62,693 bases of DNA, from assembly GCA_004332195.1 (NCBI GenBank), contig SJBG01000011.1:1-62693 (forward strand), read 5' to 3'. Below, one piece after another: positions 9,238 to 19,578 of this stretch. Numbering within the stretch: position 1 is the first letter of the stretch; each line of letters begins with the position of its first letter. The notes under the pieces were generated by a model, which worked only from the letters and a program-made list of their open reading frames with translations, searched no databases and had not been told where the DNA came from. The DNA comes from Desulfobulbaceae bacterium (lineage in GTDB: Bacteria; Desulfobacterota; Desulfobulbia; Desulfobulbales; Desulfurivibrionaceae). Position numbers and translations under genes: made by a program.

Positions 9238-9966
9238 TTAACGCCCCCAAACCGTACCGCTGACCGTTACCCGCACCCGGGAAGTACCAGCCTCGATAAC
9301 CGGAGAAATAGGCATCGTTATCCGCGCGGCGTCGGCCCCCGGGATGGATTTAATCGGATGAAACTGTTCGTCCTGAATTTGCAGCTCATGTGGCCGCCAA
9401 ACTTGACCGTCCAGCCGTTTCACTGCGGCCTCAGCCCTAATCCGCCAGGCGTCAATGGCAGCAGCGGTCAAGGAGGCCTGCAAAGCCTCTCGACGGGCCG
9501 AGGAAACAGTAAAACCCTTAGTCGTCAGTTGCAAGTCAAGGTCCTGCAAGCGGCCGACCAATTCGGTGACCTCGGCCATCACCGTGCTTTCCACGGACAA
9601 GGATTGACGAACTCGCCAACCGATTTGCTCATTTTTGCCATCCCGCCACAGGAAGACCGGCTGAGTTGAATAGGCCGTGATTTTCACCTGCACTTCAGGA
9701 TAACGCTCGGCCTCACTTACGGCCCGCTGCATGATCCAGGCCACCGTTTCGACCAAGCGAGCACTGTCGGGGCCACTACGCTCCACCGTGAGGGTGGCCC
9801 GCAACAAGTCATGAACCGCATCCGCCTCGGCCCAAGCGCTGATCTGAACAGTGAAACCACCGTCCAACCCCTTTGGCCCCACTTCAGCCGCCACCGGCGA
9901 AACCAGACCACCAATCAGAAACAAACCAATCAAGCCCATAGTCAGATCCCGGCGTATTCTCATCAT
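9238..9966 (-). CDS. exported SIMPL-domain (DUF541) protein
   Basis: The 242-residue protein has a clear Sec signal peptide (residues 1 to about 28, ending SPVAAE), so it is probably periplasmic. The rest matches the SIMPL/DUF541 family (YggE-like): repeated beta-alpha units with an early VQISAWAEADAVHDLL segment, a central VRQSLSVE stretch, and a C-terminal segment starting RVRVTVSGTVWG. In E. coli YggE is linked to tolerance of oxidative stress, but the molecular activity of the family is unclear. It stands alone on the minus strand, downstream of and opposite to the tRNA-Arg gene. Confidence 0.75.
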   Translation of the reverse strand: MMRIRRDLTMGLIGLFLIGGLVSPVAAEVGPKGLDGGFTVQISAWAEADAVHDLLRATLTVERSGPDSARLVETVAWIMQRAVSEAERYPEVQVKITAYSTQPVFLWRDGKNEQIGWRVRQSLSVESTVMAEVTELVGRLQDLDLQLTTKGFTVSSARREALQASLTAAAIDAWRIRAEAAVKRLDGQVWRPHELQIQDEQFHPIKSIPGADAARITMPISPVIEAGTSRVRVTVSGTVWGR

Positions 9967-10140
9967 AAACCCCCCTCATCCCTAAATGGAATCTCAACAC
10001 TGCCCTCTGTTTTCGCTTGAACCTGATTCGGGCCTGAACGGAAACTCGAAAAAACGTACCCACAACCATAGATTACGTTAGCTATTTCAAAAATTAAGTT
10101 TATAACGAGCCTCTTGCAAAAGGTTCAAAAATAGCTTGTT

Positions 10141-10223
10141 TGTCATTCCCATAAAAATGGGAATCCAGTATTTTAAGTGAGTTACGTAACGCTCTGAATT
10201 CCGGTTTTCACGGGAATAACGAC
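10141..10223. repeat. palindromic intergenic repeat (GTCATTCCC type)
   Basis: Two short hairpins bracket a spacer: TCATTCCC-ATAAAAAT-GGGAATCC on the left, and a segment with ATTCC-GGTTTTCAC-GGGAAT on the right. Their ends (GTCATTCCC and GGGAATAACGAC) are mutually inverted. This resembles widely dispersed small repeats seen in many proteobacterial genomes. Only one copy is in the window. Confidence 0.55.
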
Positions 10224-10241
10224 TTTTGCCGCATGGAGCCA

Positions 10242-11711
10242 TCAGAACGTCCCCATGCCGCTGAACTCTTGCCAGGCGACCAAAGCGGCCTTAATGGGGC
10301 AACGTTCAGCAAATTCTTCATAGTCCACGGTATAATGCCCCTCCCGGTTGAACCACAGGCGAGTAAAGAAATCACGAACTGCGACGATTACAGCGGCATC
10401 GGCGGTCGCGTAAACCTCCAGACAAGTCTCCATGGTATAACCGGACAAGTTGCGCCGCGTGTAATTGGCCGAACCACTAATCAGTCGCGCCCGACCACCG
10501 TTTACCCCAGAAACATCATATTCAATCAAAATCAGTTTAGCGTGAAATTGTTCACCATCGGAGTTGTACCAGCGAATCTGTAGATTATCCTCGCCCCGGG
10601 CCTTGAGCCAAGCGGCCGAACTCCGGTTGGGAATGCCATATTTTTTGAGACCAAAAGCCTCGTTACTGGCATCAAGAATCAGCCGGACCTCAACCCCACG
10701 CTTAGCCGCGTCCACCAGGGCGGTCATAATCGCCCGATTGGTCAAGTAAAACTGGCCGACCCAGAGGCGATCTCCCGTCGTCGTCGCGGCAAGACCATGC
10801 AGCAAAGCGGTTTTGATTGCGCCTTCGCTGAGGACGCGAGCTAAGGTTTCAACCTTTGAGCCAGGCGGCGACGACTCAAGATTTCCCCTCGCAACCGTTG
10901 GCGCCACAGCTTCCATCAACAAAGCGGAGTTATGTCCGGAAAAACGAGCCACCGCCAATTCGCTGGCGATTAGATCAGCAATGACCCCCCCGCCGTTGAC
11001 CCGCAAGGCAATATTACTATGACGGGCGCTGGCGTCATGAATATTGCTTGAACTGACCAGAGCGACTTGCTCAGTAATCAGCAGCTTACGATGATTGGCC
11101 TTAAAATTGAGCATGCGCAGATAGGAGGCCAAACTTATGGCCGGAGCATCTGCGGCAAAGATGTTGGGCAAGCGGAGATAAGCAGCGGGGAAAAACCATT
11201 GTAGCAGGGAGCGCCAGAGGCCGGAATAAATGGGGTTGGGATCAGGTAGCTTGGTCAAATCAACCAGCACCACCTCCACTCCCTGGGCCGCCATGCGGGC
11301 CAGGTGAGGCTCCACGTAAGAGCCGTAACCGGTATTAATTTCATCGCTGATAAATAAAACCGGTAATTCCGGCCGCGCCAATCGAGCAGCCACCAAGGCA
11401 TCGGCAAGGGTAGTCGTCGGCGAAGCCAAGTCATCCCCCAGGATCGAGGAGCCGCCAAGGTCGTTAAAAAGAAATATATCAACGATGATAAAATGGCGGG
11501 CTCGCTCGATTTCAGCCAACATCGTGGAAAGAATTCGCGGTTCATGCACCCGCCGACCGTCAAAATTGTAATTGAGATCATAAATAAACTCCAGCTCTGC
11601 CAGGTGCCACGCACCCTGGCGACCAAGGCCGTCCGGTAAACGTTTACCGACCCCGTAAACCATGCCCAAGGTCCAAAAAACAATAATTAACCCAAGCAGT
11701 AATAATATCAT
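10242..11711 (-). CDS. phospholipase D-like / cardiolipin synthase-family protein
   Basis: The 489-residue protein has one N-terminal membrane helix (about residues 1-20) and two PLD domains. The second HKD motif is canonical (HAKLILIEYD). The first is NHRKLLITE, with Glu where Asp is usual. PLD pairs of this layout transfer or hydrolyse phosphodiesters, as in cardiolipin synthase or membrane-anchored phospholipases and nucleases. The gap between the two HKD motifs, the long N-terminal domain with DIFLFND and the absence of the usual two N-terminal helices of ClsA leave the substrate open. It is monocistronic on the minus strand. Confidence 0.78.
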   Translation of the reverse strand: MILLLLGLIIVFWTLGMVYGVGKRLPDGLGRQGAWHLAELEFIYDLNYNFDGRRVHEPRILSTMLAEIERARHFIIVDIFLFNDLGGSSILGDDLASPTTTLADALVAARLARPELPVLFISDEINTGYGSYVEPHLARMAAQGVEVVLVDLTKLPDPNPIYSGLWRSLLQWFFPAAYLRLPNIFAADAPAISLASYLRMLNFKANHRKLLITEQVALVSSSNIHDASARHSNIALRVNGGGVIADLIASELAVARFSGHNSALLMEAVAPTVARGNLESSPPGSKVETLARVLSEGAIKTALLHGLAATTTGDRLWVGQFYLTNRAIMTALVDAAKRGVEVRLILDASNEAFGLKKYGIPNRSSAAWLKARGEDNLQIRWYNSDGEQFHAKLILIEYDVSGVNGGRARLISGSANYTRRNLSGYTMETCLEVYATADAAVIVAVRDFFTRLWFNREGHYTVDYEEFAERCPIKAALVAWQEFSGMGTF

Positions 11712-12173
11712 CCTGGATCCGTAAAGTTATTGCAACAAGAACTAACACATTAAACATTTAACTTGCTGAAAATCAAACCAAAAAGTATTATAGTATTCAT
11801 CTGGCCTGAAAACTTACTATATCGGTAAAATAATGATAGCATCTTGACAAAGTCGCAAAAACTTTCCAGTCGATTGTTTTCTTCACTTACCCGGAGTTCA
11901 TCCGCAATGCCAGAGAAAAAGTGGCGCATTTGGCCATGGGCCATGTCACTGTTGGATAATGATCAGCGGATACGGTTGTTTTTTTATCGACACTGAGGTA
12001 AAAGAACGGAAGCTTGATAGTCTCGTAGTCTCGACCCGGCAATAACGTAACCAGACCCAAACCCATTGCCAAATTCGTTGCCAAATCTGTTGATCGAAGT
12101 AGAATCATGCCTCAAGCAAAGTTCATATTGAAACGGCATCTTGCCATTAAATTTATTGCAAATACCGGATACC
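11712..12173. other. AT-rich intergenic region, no gene seen
   Basis: This 460-base gap separates the divergent phospholipase-like gene and leuS. Short minus-strand frames exist (for example 11887-12108), but they have no recognisable domain and poor ribosome sites. They could be a decayed gene. Promoters for both flanking genes must lie here, but no unambiguous one stands out. Confidence 0.5.
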
Positions 12174-14675
12174 ATGAACACTGTCCAGGCCCGCTATGAT
12201 TTTACCGCTATCGAGGAAAAGTGGCGCACCCACTGGCTTGCGACCAAGACCTGGAAGGTCACCCCGGATCTGACCCGCAAAAAATACTACGTCCTTTCGA
12301 TGTTTCCCTACCCTTCCGGCCGGATCCACATGGGCCATGTTCGCAATTACACCATCGGCGACGTTATTGCCCGTTACCGGCGAATGCGCGGCGATAACGT
12401 CCTTCACCCCATGGGTTGGGACGCCTTCGGTTTGCCCGCGGAAAATGCCGCCATCAAACACCATACTCATCCAGCTCAATGGACTTACGAGAATATCGAC
12501 TACATGCGGATTCAACTTCAGCGCTTGGGTCTAAGCTACGACTGGGACCGGGAATTGGCTACCTGTGATGCCTCCTACTACCGCTGGGAACAGCTTTTTT
12601 TTATCCAGATGTACGAAAAAGGACTGGCTTATCGCAAAATGACCACCGTCAACTGGTGTGACCCATGCCAAACGGTGTTGGCCAACGAGCAGGTGATCGC
12701 CGGGATCTGCTGGCGTTGCGAGACCCAGGTGACCCCTCGCCAGATGCAAGGCTGGTTTCTTAAGATCACCGACTATGCCGAGGAACTACTGGCCGGCTGT
12801 GATCAATTGCCCGGGTGGCCGGAAAAAGTGTTGACCATGCAGCGCAACTGGATCGGCAAAAGCATTGGCGCTGAAATTGAATTTCGGGTAGCAGGCCGCC
12901 AATCAACCTTGCGCATCTTTACCACCCGGCCGGACACCATTTTCGGGGCCACCTTCATGTCGCTGGCCCCGGAACATCCCCTGGTGACCGAACTGAGCAA
13001 AAACACTGACCGGGAAGCCGAAATTACTACCTTTATCCAACGAACCGCAGCCGCCCGTCGGCAGCTTAAGCCCGGCGAGGAAGCACGTATCGAGGGAATA
13101 TTTACCGGAGGCTTTTGTCTGAACCCCTTCACCGGGGCTGAACTGCCGATCTACGCCGCTAATTTCGTCTTGATGGAGTACGGCACCGGGGCGGTGATGG
13201 CAGTCCCGGCCCACGACCAGCGCGATTTCGAGTTTGCCCGTCAGTACAATTTGCCGATTACCCCGGTGGTCCATCCCTACGGAGAAAAACTCGACGGCAA
13301 AACCCTGTCTGCAGCCCACGAAGGTCCGGGCATTTTGGCCGATTCCGGCGAGTTTTCCGGGTTGGACTGGAAGGCGGCCCAAAAAGCCATCACCAGCAAG
13401 GCCGCGCAAAAGGGCTTTGGTCAACCAAAAGTCACCTACCGTCTGCGCGACTGGGGCATATCCCGCCAGCGCTACTGGGGAACCCCGATTCCCATTATTT
13501 ACTGCGATCAATGCGGCACCCAGACCGTGCCGTCAGAACAACTTCCGGTGCGCTTGCCCACTGGGGTCAAATTTAAAAAGTCCGGTCGCTCCCCGCTCTC
13601 CGCCCTGGCGAGTTTTGGCGATACCACCTGTCCGACCTGCCGTGGTCCGGCCCAGCGGGAGACCGACACCATGGACACTTTTATGGAGTCCTCCTGGTAT
13701 TTTGCCCGCTACACTTGCCAGGGGAGTCCCGGTTGCTCCGAGGCCTCCCTGGACCAGCAGGAGGCCGCCCACTGGTTGCCGGTAGACCAATATATCGGCG
13801 GGGTTGAACACGCCATTCTCCACCTGCTCTACGCCCGCTTTTACACCAAGGTACTACGCGATCTCGGCTATCTCACCATTGATGAACCGTTCATCAATCT
13901 GCTCACTCAAGGCATGGTAATCAAGGACGGGGCCAAGATGAGCAAGTCCAAGGGCAACGTGGTAGACCCCCATGAACTGATCAACAAGTACGGGGCTGAT
14001 ACGGTGCGACTGTTCAGCATGTTTGCCGCCCCACCAGAGCGGGATCTTGAGTGGAACAACCAAGGGGTTGAGGGGGCTTTCCGTTTTTTGAGCCGGATTC
14101 ATCACTTCGTCCACGAGCAGTTAACACCAATAAGGCATGGGGCCGATCACGATTTACCGGCAACCATCAGCGGGGCCAACCGCACCCTGCACCGCAAAAC
14201 TCATCAGACCATTAGCAAAGTGACTAAAGATTTGGACGGGGCCTTTCATTTCAACACCGCCATCAGCGCGGTGATGGAACTGGTCAACACTTTACTTGCT
14301 CTCAACAACCCCGAGGCTGAGCGCAAACCCGACCCGACGGTTAACCGCCGGGCGGTGGAGGCCATCATCGCCCTGCTCTTCCCCATGGCGCCCCACCTCT
14401 GCGCCGAACTCTGGGAGGAGATCGGCCACGATCAACCCTTAGACACCCTGAGCTGGCCGGAATACGACCCGGAGGCGCTCAAGGAAGATGAAACAACCGT
14501 GATAATTCAAGTCAAAGGTAAACTCCGGAGCCGTCTGCAGGTTGCCCCGGGCACTTCTGATAAGGAATTACAGAAACTGGCCCTGGCCGATGACCGGGTC
14601 AAGGGTTTTATCGGGGCGGCCCAAGTACGCAAAATCATCGTGGTTCCCGACAAACTGGTCAATATTGTGATCTGA
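12174..14675 (+). CDS. leuS: leucyl-tRNA synthetase
   Basis: This class I synthetase charges tRNA-Leu. The 833-residue protein has the HIGH motif as HMGH at about 52-55, the CP1 editing domain in the middle (TTRPDTIFG; the GTGAVMAVPAHD stretch), the KMSKS motif at about 588-592, and the anticodon-binding domain with the C-terminal KGKLRSRLQV segment. The start at 12174 puts the conserved core at the usual distance; an ATG 11 codons upstream has no support. The stop overlaps the lptE start (ATGA), so translation is coupled. That leuS-lptE pairing is familiar from Gram-negative genomes. Confidence 0.97.
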   Translation: MNTVQARYDFTAIEEKWRTHWLATKTWKVTPDLTRKKYYVLSMFPYPSGRIHMGHVRNYTIGDVIARYRRMRGDNVLHPMGWDAFGLPAENAAIKHHTHPAQWTYENIDYMRIQLQRLGLSYDWDRELATCDASYYRWEQLFFIQMYEKGLAYRKMTTVNWCDPCQTVLANEQVIAGICWRCETQVTPRQMQGWFLKITDYAEELLAGCDQLPGWPEKVLTMQRNWIGKSIGAEIEFRVAGRQSTLRIFTTRPDTIFGATFMSLAPEHPLVTELSKNTDREAEITTFIQRTAAARRQLKPGEEARIEGIFTGGFCLNPFTGAELPIYAANFVLMEYGTGAVMAVPAHDQRDFEFARQYNLPITPVVHPYGEKLDGKTLSAAHEGPGILADSGEFSGLDWKAAQKAITSKAAQKGFGQPKVTYRLRDWGISRQRYWGTPIPIIYCDQCGTQTVPSEQLPVRLPTGVKFKKSGRSPLSALASFGDTTCPTCRGPAQRETDTMDTFMESSWYFARYTCQGSPGCSEASLDQQEAAHWLPVDQYIGGVEHAILHLLYARFYTKVLRDLGYLTIDEPFINLLTQGMVIKDGAKMSKSKGNVVDPHELINKYGADTVRLFSMFAAPPERDLEWNNQGVEGAFRFLSRIHHFVHEQLTPIRHGADHDLPATISGANRTLHRKTHQTISKVTKDLDGAFHFNTAISAVMELVNTLLALNNPEAERKPDPTVNRRAVEAIIALLFPMAPHLCAELWEEIGHDQPLDTLSWPEYDPEALKEDETTVIIQVKGKLRSRLQVAPGTSDKELQKLALADDRVKGFIGAAQVRKIIVVPDKLVNIVI

Positions 14676-15214
14676 TGAAAGTACGTCAATTATCAGTCCT
14701 GCTCCTCTGCCTGCTGCTTTTAAGTGCCTGCGGCTATCACAACCCCAACGTGATTCCGGCCTCGCGCGATCTGCCGCCCACCCGGATTCATGTCCCAATG
14801 TGGACCAACGCCACCAGCCAAATGGGCTTGGAGGTCAAGGCGCATAACGCGGTCAGCAACCAGCTAACCCAGTCGGACCGCGTCATGCTGATTGCCGACC
14901 AGGCGCAAGCGGAATATGTGCTCAGCGGTCACATTAATTCGCTTAGTTTTCCCGGCTTTGCTTACGACCCCACCAGCACCGTCCGCTCACTTACCGCGGT
15001 GATGACCGTCACCGTCACCATCAGCGCAAGGGCAAGTGGCCGGATAATCTGGCAAGATATGAATCTCCGCCTGGAGCAAAATTACAACCTCGGCGCCACC
15101 GTCAGCCAGAGCGATGCCAACAAGCGCCGGGCCCTGGACCAACTGGTGGACAACCTGGCAGAGCAGGTATATCTGAGAGCCTTGCGCTCTTTAAATCGAA
15201 ACAGGCAGCTTTAA
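14675..15214 (+). CDS. lptE: LptE-like LPS-assembly lipoprotein
   Basis: The 179-residue protein has a signal peptide and lipobox (LLSAC, Cys 20) followed at once by GYH, a hallmark of LptE. The rest matches the family, with NPNVIPA at the start, the VMLIADQAQAEYVLSGHI segment and VTISARASGRIIW. LptE plugs the LptD outer-membrane channel that inserts lipopolysaccharide. Its presence implies an LPS-bearing outer membrane. It sits between leuS (overlapping) and flhA (one base gap). Confidence 0.87.
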   Translation: MKVRQLSVLLLCLLLLSACGYHNPNVIPASRDLPPTRIHVPMWTNATSQMGLEVKAHNAVSNQLTQSDRVMLIADQAQAEYVLSGHINSLSFPGFAYDPTSTVRSLTAVMTVTVTISARASGRIIWQDMNLRLEQNYNLGATVSQSDANKRRALDQLVDNLAEQVYLRALRSLNRNRQL

Positions 15215-15215
15215 A

Positions 15216-17330
15216 GTGGCAAAAAAAACAGCGGGAGTCAGTCTCAAAAGCCTGGCGGCGGAAGCGCCCAGCATGACGGTGGCTGTGGGGGTGGTGGCCA
15301 TCTTGGTGATCATGATCCTGCCCCTGCCCACCATTATTCTGGATTTGCTGCTGACCTTAAACATCACCCTGTCCCTGATGATCCTGCTGATTTCAATGTA
15401 CAACATCAACCCCTTGCACTTTTCCTCCTTTCCCTCAGTTCTGCTGGTCACCACGCTCTTTCGACTCTCGCTCAATATCGCCTCCACCCGCTTGATTCTG
15501 CTGCATGGCCATGAGGGACCAGGCGCGGTGGGCCAAGTTATTCAAGCCTTCGGAAGCTTCGTGGTGGGCGACAATTTCGTCGTGGGCTTGATCATCTTCC
15601 TGATCATGGTCCTGATCAACTTTGTCGTTATCACCAAAGGGGCCGGGCGGATCGCCGAGGTGGCGGCTCGCTTTACTCTGGATGCCATGCCCGGCAAGCA
15701 AATGGCTATCGATGCCGATCTTAACGCCGGCTTGCTCAACGAGGTCGAAGCCAAGGATCGGCGCAAGGAAATTGCCCAGCAGGCGGAATTTTACGGGGCC
15801 ATGGACGGCGCCTCCAAGTTTGTCCGGGGTGAAGCCATTGCCGGTCTGGTAATTATGTCCATCAATATCATCGGCGGCTTACTCATCGGAGTCTTTATGA
15901 ACAACATGTCCGTCGGTGATGCCGCCACTACCTACACCATGCTGACCATCGGCGACGGCCTGGTCGCCCAGATTCCGGCTCTGATAATTTCCACCTCCGC
16001 CGGCATCATCGTCAGCCGGGCCGCTTCCGAGCGAAGCATGGGTAAGGAATTTGCCCGCCAATTCGGGATGCAACCCCAAGCTCTGGCGGTTACATCCGGC
16101 ATCATCATCATGCTGGGTCTGATCCCAGGCCTGCCCACCCTGCCCTTTCTGACCTTGGGTTGCATCATGGGCGGCCTGGCCTGGCTTGCCTATCAGCGCA
16201 GTTCCAAGGAAATCAGAGAGCAGGAGGAAGAGGAGAAAAAAAACAAACAAGCGCAAACTCCACCGCCAGGGTCCCCGGAAACTGTGGAGACCCTGCTACC
16301 TCTTGACACTCTCGAGTTGGAAGTAGGCTACGGCTTAATTCCCCTGGTGGACGAAAATCAGCGGGGTGATTTGCTGGAAAAAATCCGGGCCATCCGTCGT
16401 CAATTTGCCACCGAAATGGGGATGCTGATCCCCCCGCTGCATGTGCGGGACAATCTCCAGCTCAAGCCCGATGAGTATGTGCTTCAACTCAAGGGGCTGG
16501 AAATCGCGCGGGGGGAGGTCATGATGAACCATCTGATGGCCATGGATTCCGGGACGGTCAAGCGACCAATCGACGGTATTCCCACCAGCGAGCCGGCCTT
16601 CCAGCTCCCCGCCACCTGGATCAGCGAGGGCCAGCGGGAGGAGGCTCAAGTGGCCGGTTATACGGTGGTTGACCCCTCCACCGTCATCGCCACTCATCTC
16701 ACCGAAGTTTTGCGGAGTCATGCCGATGAGTTGCTGGGCCGTCAGGATACCCAGAAACTGCTGGACAATCTGGCTAAGACCTATCCCAAAGTAGTGGAGG
16801 AACTAACCCCCAACCTGTTGAGCCTGGGCGGCCTGCAAAAAGTTCTGCAAAATCTGCTGCGCGACCGAGTTTCCATCCGCGATTTATTGACCATTTGCGA
16901 AACCCTGGCCGACCATGCCGGGCGCAGCAAAGATCCGGACCTGCTCACTGAGCTTGTCCGCCAAAAACTGGCCCGCTCGATTACCAAGAATTACTTAGAC
17001 CCCGACGGTACTCTGGCAGTACTAACCCTGGCTCCCAAAACCGAGGATATCATCCGTGAATCGTTACAACAGACCGACCATGGGGTTTTTCTTAATCTTG
17101 AGCCCAACCTGGCACAGCATTTGCTTGAACAAACACAGCAGGCCGCCGACAAAATGGCAACAGAGGGCTATCAGCCGGTAGTGCTGAGTTCACCTGCCGT
17201 TCGCCGCCACCTTCGTCGTCTGCTGGAACGATTTATGCCCCAGGTGATGGTACTTTCTCACAACGAGATCGCCACTCAAACCCGGCTCAAATCCTTGGGA
17301 ACGATTGAAATCAACCCCAAAAAAAAATAG
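15216..17330 (+). CDS. flhA: FlhA, flagellar type III export gate protein
   Basis: It is the inner-membrane core of the flagellar export apparatus. The 704-residue protein has about eight membrane helices in the first 320 residues and the conserved FHIPEP-region sequence (TLDAMPGKQMAIDADLNAGL), then a large cytoplasmic domain that binds chaperone-substrate complexes. The start is GTG at 15216, one base after the lptE stop. The previous gene ends CTTTAA, so no typical ribosome site is available and initiation is probably coupled to lptE translation. It opens flagellar block 1. Confidence 0.97.
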   Translation: MAKKTAGVSLKSLAAEAPSMTVAVGVVAILVIMILPLPTIILDLLLTLNITLSLMILLISMYNINPLHFSSFPSVLLVTTLFRLSLNIASTRLILLHGHEGPGAVGQVIQAFGSFVVGDNFVVGLIIFLIMVLINFVVITKGAGRIAEVAARFTLDAMPGKQMAIDADLNAGLLNEVEAKDRRKEIAQQAEFYGAMDGASKFVRGEAIAGLVIMSINIIGGLLIGVFMNNMSVGDAATTYTMLTIGDGLVAQIPALIISTSAGIIVSRAASERSMGKEFARQFGMQPQALAVTSGIIIMLGLIPGLPTLPFLTLGCIMGGLAWLAYQRSSKEIREQEEEEKKNKQAQTPPPGSPETVETLLPLDTLELEVGYGLIPLVDENQRGDLLEKIRAIRRQFATEMGMLIPPLHVRDNLQLKPDEYVLQLKGLEIARGEVMMNHLMAMDSGTVKRPIDGIPTSEPAFQLPATWISEGQREEAQVAGYTVVDPSTVIATHLTEVLRSHADELLGRQDTQKLLDNLAKTYPKVVEELTPNLLSLGGLQKVLQNLLRDRVSIRDLLTICETLADHAGRSKDPDLLTELVRQKLARSITKNYLDPDGTLAVLTLAPKTEDIIRESLQQTDHGVFLNLEPNLAQHLLEQTQQAADKMATEGYQPVVLSSPAVRRHLRRLLERFMPQVMVLSHNEIATQTRLKSLGTIEINPKKK

Positions 17331-17345
17331 CAGGAACCAGCACTG

Positions 17346-18563
17346 ATGAAAGTAAAACGCTTTGAGGCCCCCAACATCAAAAACGCCCTGGCTCTAGCCA
17401 AAAAGGAACTTGGTGATGACGCAATCATCCTTGCAACCAAAAATCTGGCTCCGGAAGGGGGGAACCCAGCCCGGGTGGAAGTGGTGGCAGCCGTTGATTT
17501 CGATATCGAAACAGTGATCGCCCCTTATGATCCTCGCCTGAATGCCGAACCGGCCATCAGCCGGAGATCAGCCGTAGATCATCGGGGCGCCGCCAGAGCC
17601 CACATCAACGACAACACCGGCGTCAACGCCGACGCCAACGAACGGCCTCAGAACCCGCCCCACTTGCCGCTGGATGAACAGCAGACCACCAGGGTCAGTC
17701 TCAGTCGCGAGGCCCACCATCTACAACGACGTGTGGCCAACAGCGTTGACGAGCGTCAACGTGCGGTCCCCCTGTCAATTCCTCCGACTCTCAGCAAGAC
17801 GCCAACAACAACCAAGATCAGAAACTCAGGCTATCCCAACCGAGCCAAAAATGAGCGCCCCAACCCCGAAGAAGTAGCCAGATGGCGTAACCAGATTCTT
17901 GAACAGCTATTGGTCCGCCCCTTGAATCTCAACGAACACCCGGGACCCACCATTATCGCCCTGGTGGGCCCCACCGGGGTGGGTAAGACCACCACCGCCG
18001 CCAAGATCGCCGCCTGGTTTTCATTGCGCGAAAATGCCAGAGTGGCCATGCTCTCCATGGACTGCTACCGGATTGGGGCCACCGAGCAGTTACGGACCTA
18101 CGCCCGAATCATGTGTCTGCCTTGCGAGGTCGCTTTACGCGAACCGGACTTGAATGCGGCCCTCAACAAGCATCGACACAAGGATCTGATCATCATCGAT
18201 ACCGCAGGCAAAAGCCCCTTTGACGACAAACATATCCCGGAGTTGCGCCGCTGGTTTTCTCCCCACCGAATCATCCCCCACCTGGTTCTCAACGCCACCG
18301 CCAAAAAGGAAGACATCAACCATATCATCGCCACCTATCGCCGATTGGGGGTGTCGGCGGCGATCCTGACCAAGCTGGATGAAACCCGAACCTACGCCTC
18401 ACTCTGTCAGCAGGTAACCCGGGCTGGGCTATCCATTGCCAGCCTTAGCACGGGGCAAAAGGTGCCGGAGGATTTTCTCCCGGCCTCCAAGGAGTTGCTC
18501 AAAACCCTGTTCGGCTACGGGTGGGATGCGGCAATGAACCGGCAAAGTGCCGCAGCCGCTTAA
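17346..18563 (+). CDS. flhF: FlhF, SRP-like GTPase for flagellar placement
   Basis: The 405-residue protein follows flhA by 15 bases. The N-terminal B domain starts MKVKRFEAPNIKNALALAKKELG, as in FlhF. A variable polar linker (about 75-180, rich in Asn, Pro and Arg) precedes the NG GTPase domain with P-loop GPTGVGKTT (about 208-216), TAGKS and TKLDE. FlhF sets the number and polar site of flagella together with FlhG, which is encoded next. Its presence suggests polar or otherwise controlled flagellation (inference). Confidence 0.95.
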   Translation: MKVKRFEAPNIKNALALAKKELGDDAIILATKNLAPEGGNPARVEVVAAVDFDIETVIAPYDPRLNAEPAISRRSAVDHRGAARAHINDNTGVNADANERPQNPPHLPLDEQQTTRVSLSREAHHLQRRVANSVDERQRAVPLSIPPTLSKTPTTTKIRNSGYPNRAKNERPNPEEVARWRNQILEQLLVRPLNLNEHPGPTIIALVGPTGVGKTTTAAKIAAWFSLRENARVAMLSMDCYRIGATEQLRTYARIMCLPCEVALREPDLNAALNKHRHKDLIIIDTAGKSPFDDKHIPELRRWFSPHRIIPHLVLNATAKKEDINHIIATYRRLGVSAAILTKLDETRTYASLCQQVTRAGLSIASLSTGQKVPEDFLPASKELLKTLFGYGWDAAMNRQSAAAA

Positions 18564-18694
18564 TGGAGACAGGAAGAATGATGCAGAAGACAAAAGCCAG
18601 AATATCGAGTACATTAACCAAATCCTTGTATTCCGGCTCCGGTCTCTTGACTTATGACTCCTGAAAATTCCACTCCCAAAACAGAAGGACCACC

Positions 18695-19555
18695 ATGAGC
18701 CAAGCCCGAACGCTGGAAAAAATAATGAACACCCCCACTACAACCAGTCGGATTCTGCCACGGGTGATTTCGATAACCAGCGGTAAAGGTGGAGTGGGCA
18801 AGAGCAATATCGCCGTCAACCTGGCCTACGCTTTGGCCAGTCAAGGTTTAAAAACTCTAATTTTAGACGCTGATCTCAACCTGGCCAACGTTGATATCCT
18901 TCTGGGCCTGACCCCCAAGTACAACCTTAACCACGTCTTCACCGGTGAAAAGGCTTTGCGCGAAATTATTGTTGCGGGCCCAGGGGGCATTAAAATTCTG
19001 CCCGCCAGTTCAGGAATTATGGAACTGGCCGATCTCAATGAAAGCCAACGCCTTTACTTCCTGGCGGAAATGGAGGCACTGGAAACCGAAATCGACTTTG
19101 TGCTCATCGACACCGCCGCCGGAATTAACAACAACGTGGTCTACTTCAATCTGGCGGCTCAGGAACGGCTGGTTGTCCTCACCCCGGAGCCAACCTCTCT
19201 CACCGATGCCTATGCTCTGATCAAAGTCTTAAGTAAACACCATGACATTAAAAAATTCCGTTTCCTGATCAATCAGGCCCGTTCCGAAAAGGAATCATTG
19301 GCGGTTTACCGGAAGTTGAGTCTGGTCACCGACCGCTTCCTGGGCACTCTCTCTCTGGACTACCTGGGCTATATCCCCTTCGACAGCAAACTGCCCCAGG
19401 CGGTTCGCAGTCAACGGCCGGTCTGCGACATTTTCCCGGATTCCCCCGCGAGTCGAACCTTTAACCGCCTGGCGACCTACCTGATCAGCGAAAAACCATC
19501 GCGACAAAACGACGGCAATATAAAGTTTTTCTGGCAAGGACTTTTCGGGGTATAG
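18695..19555 (+). CDS. flhG: FlhG (FleN), MinD-like ATPase controlling flagellar number
   Basis: The 286-residue ParA/MinD-type ATPase has the deviant Walker A KGGVGKS at about 31-37, the DADLNLANVDILLG segment, and IDTAAGINNNV as Walker B region. FlhG counteracts FlhF and limits flagellar number. The order flhF-flhG-fliA-cheY is the usual one. The 131-base gap before it contains no other gene. The annotated start at 18695 has an AGGACCACC upstream; an ATG at 18725 would give a shorter N-terminus and cannot be excluded. Confidence 0.93.
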   Translation: MSQARTLEKIMNTPTTTSRILPRVISITSGKGGVGKSNIAVNLAYALASQGLKTLILDADLNLANVDILLGLTPKYNLNHVFTGEKALREIIVAGPGGIKILPASSGIMELADLNESQRLYFLAEMEALETEIDFVLIDTAAGINNNVVYFNLAAQERLVVLTPEPTSLTDAYALIKVLSKHHDIKKFRFLINQARSEKESLAVYRKLSLVTDRFLGTLSLDYLGYIPFDSKLPQAVRSQRPVCDIFPDSPASRTFNRLATYLISEKPSRQNDGNIKFFWQGLFGV

Positions 19556-19578
19556 CCTGAGAAATAATAGGTGCGAAC

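Noticed and set aside
18578-18663. 28-codon frame between flhF and flhG
   Set aside because: No domain and no conserved counterpart in this well-known gene order; treated as spacer.
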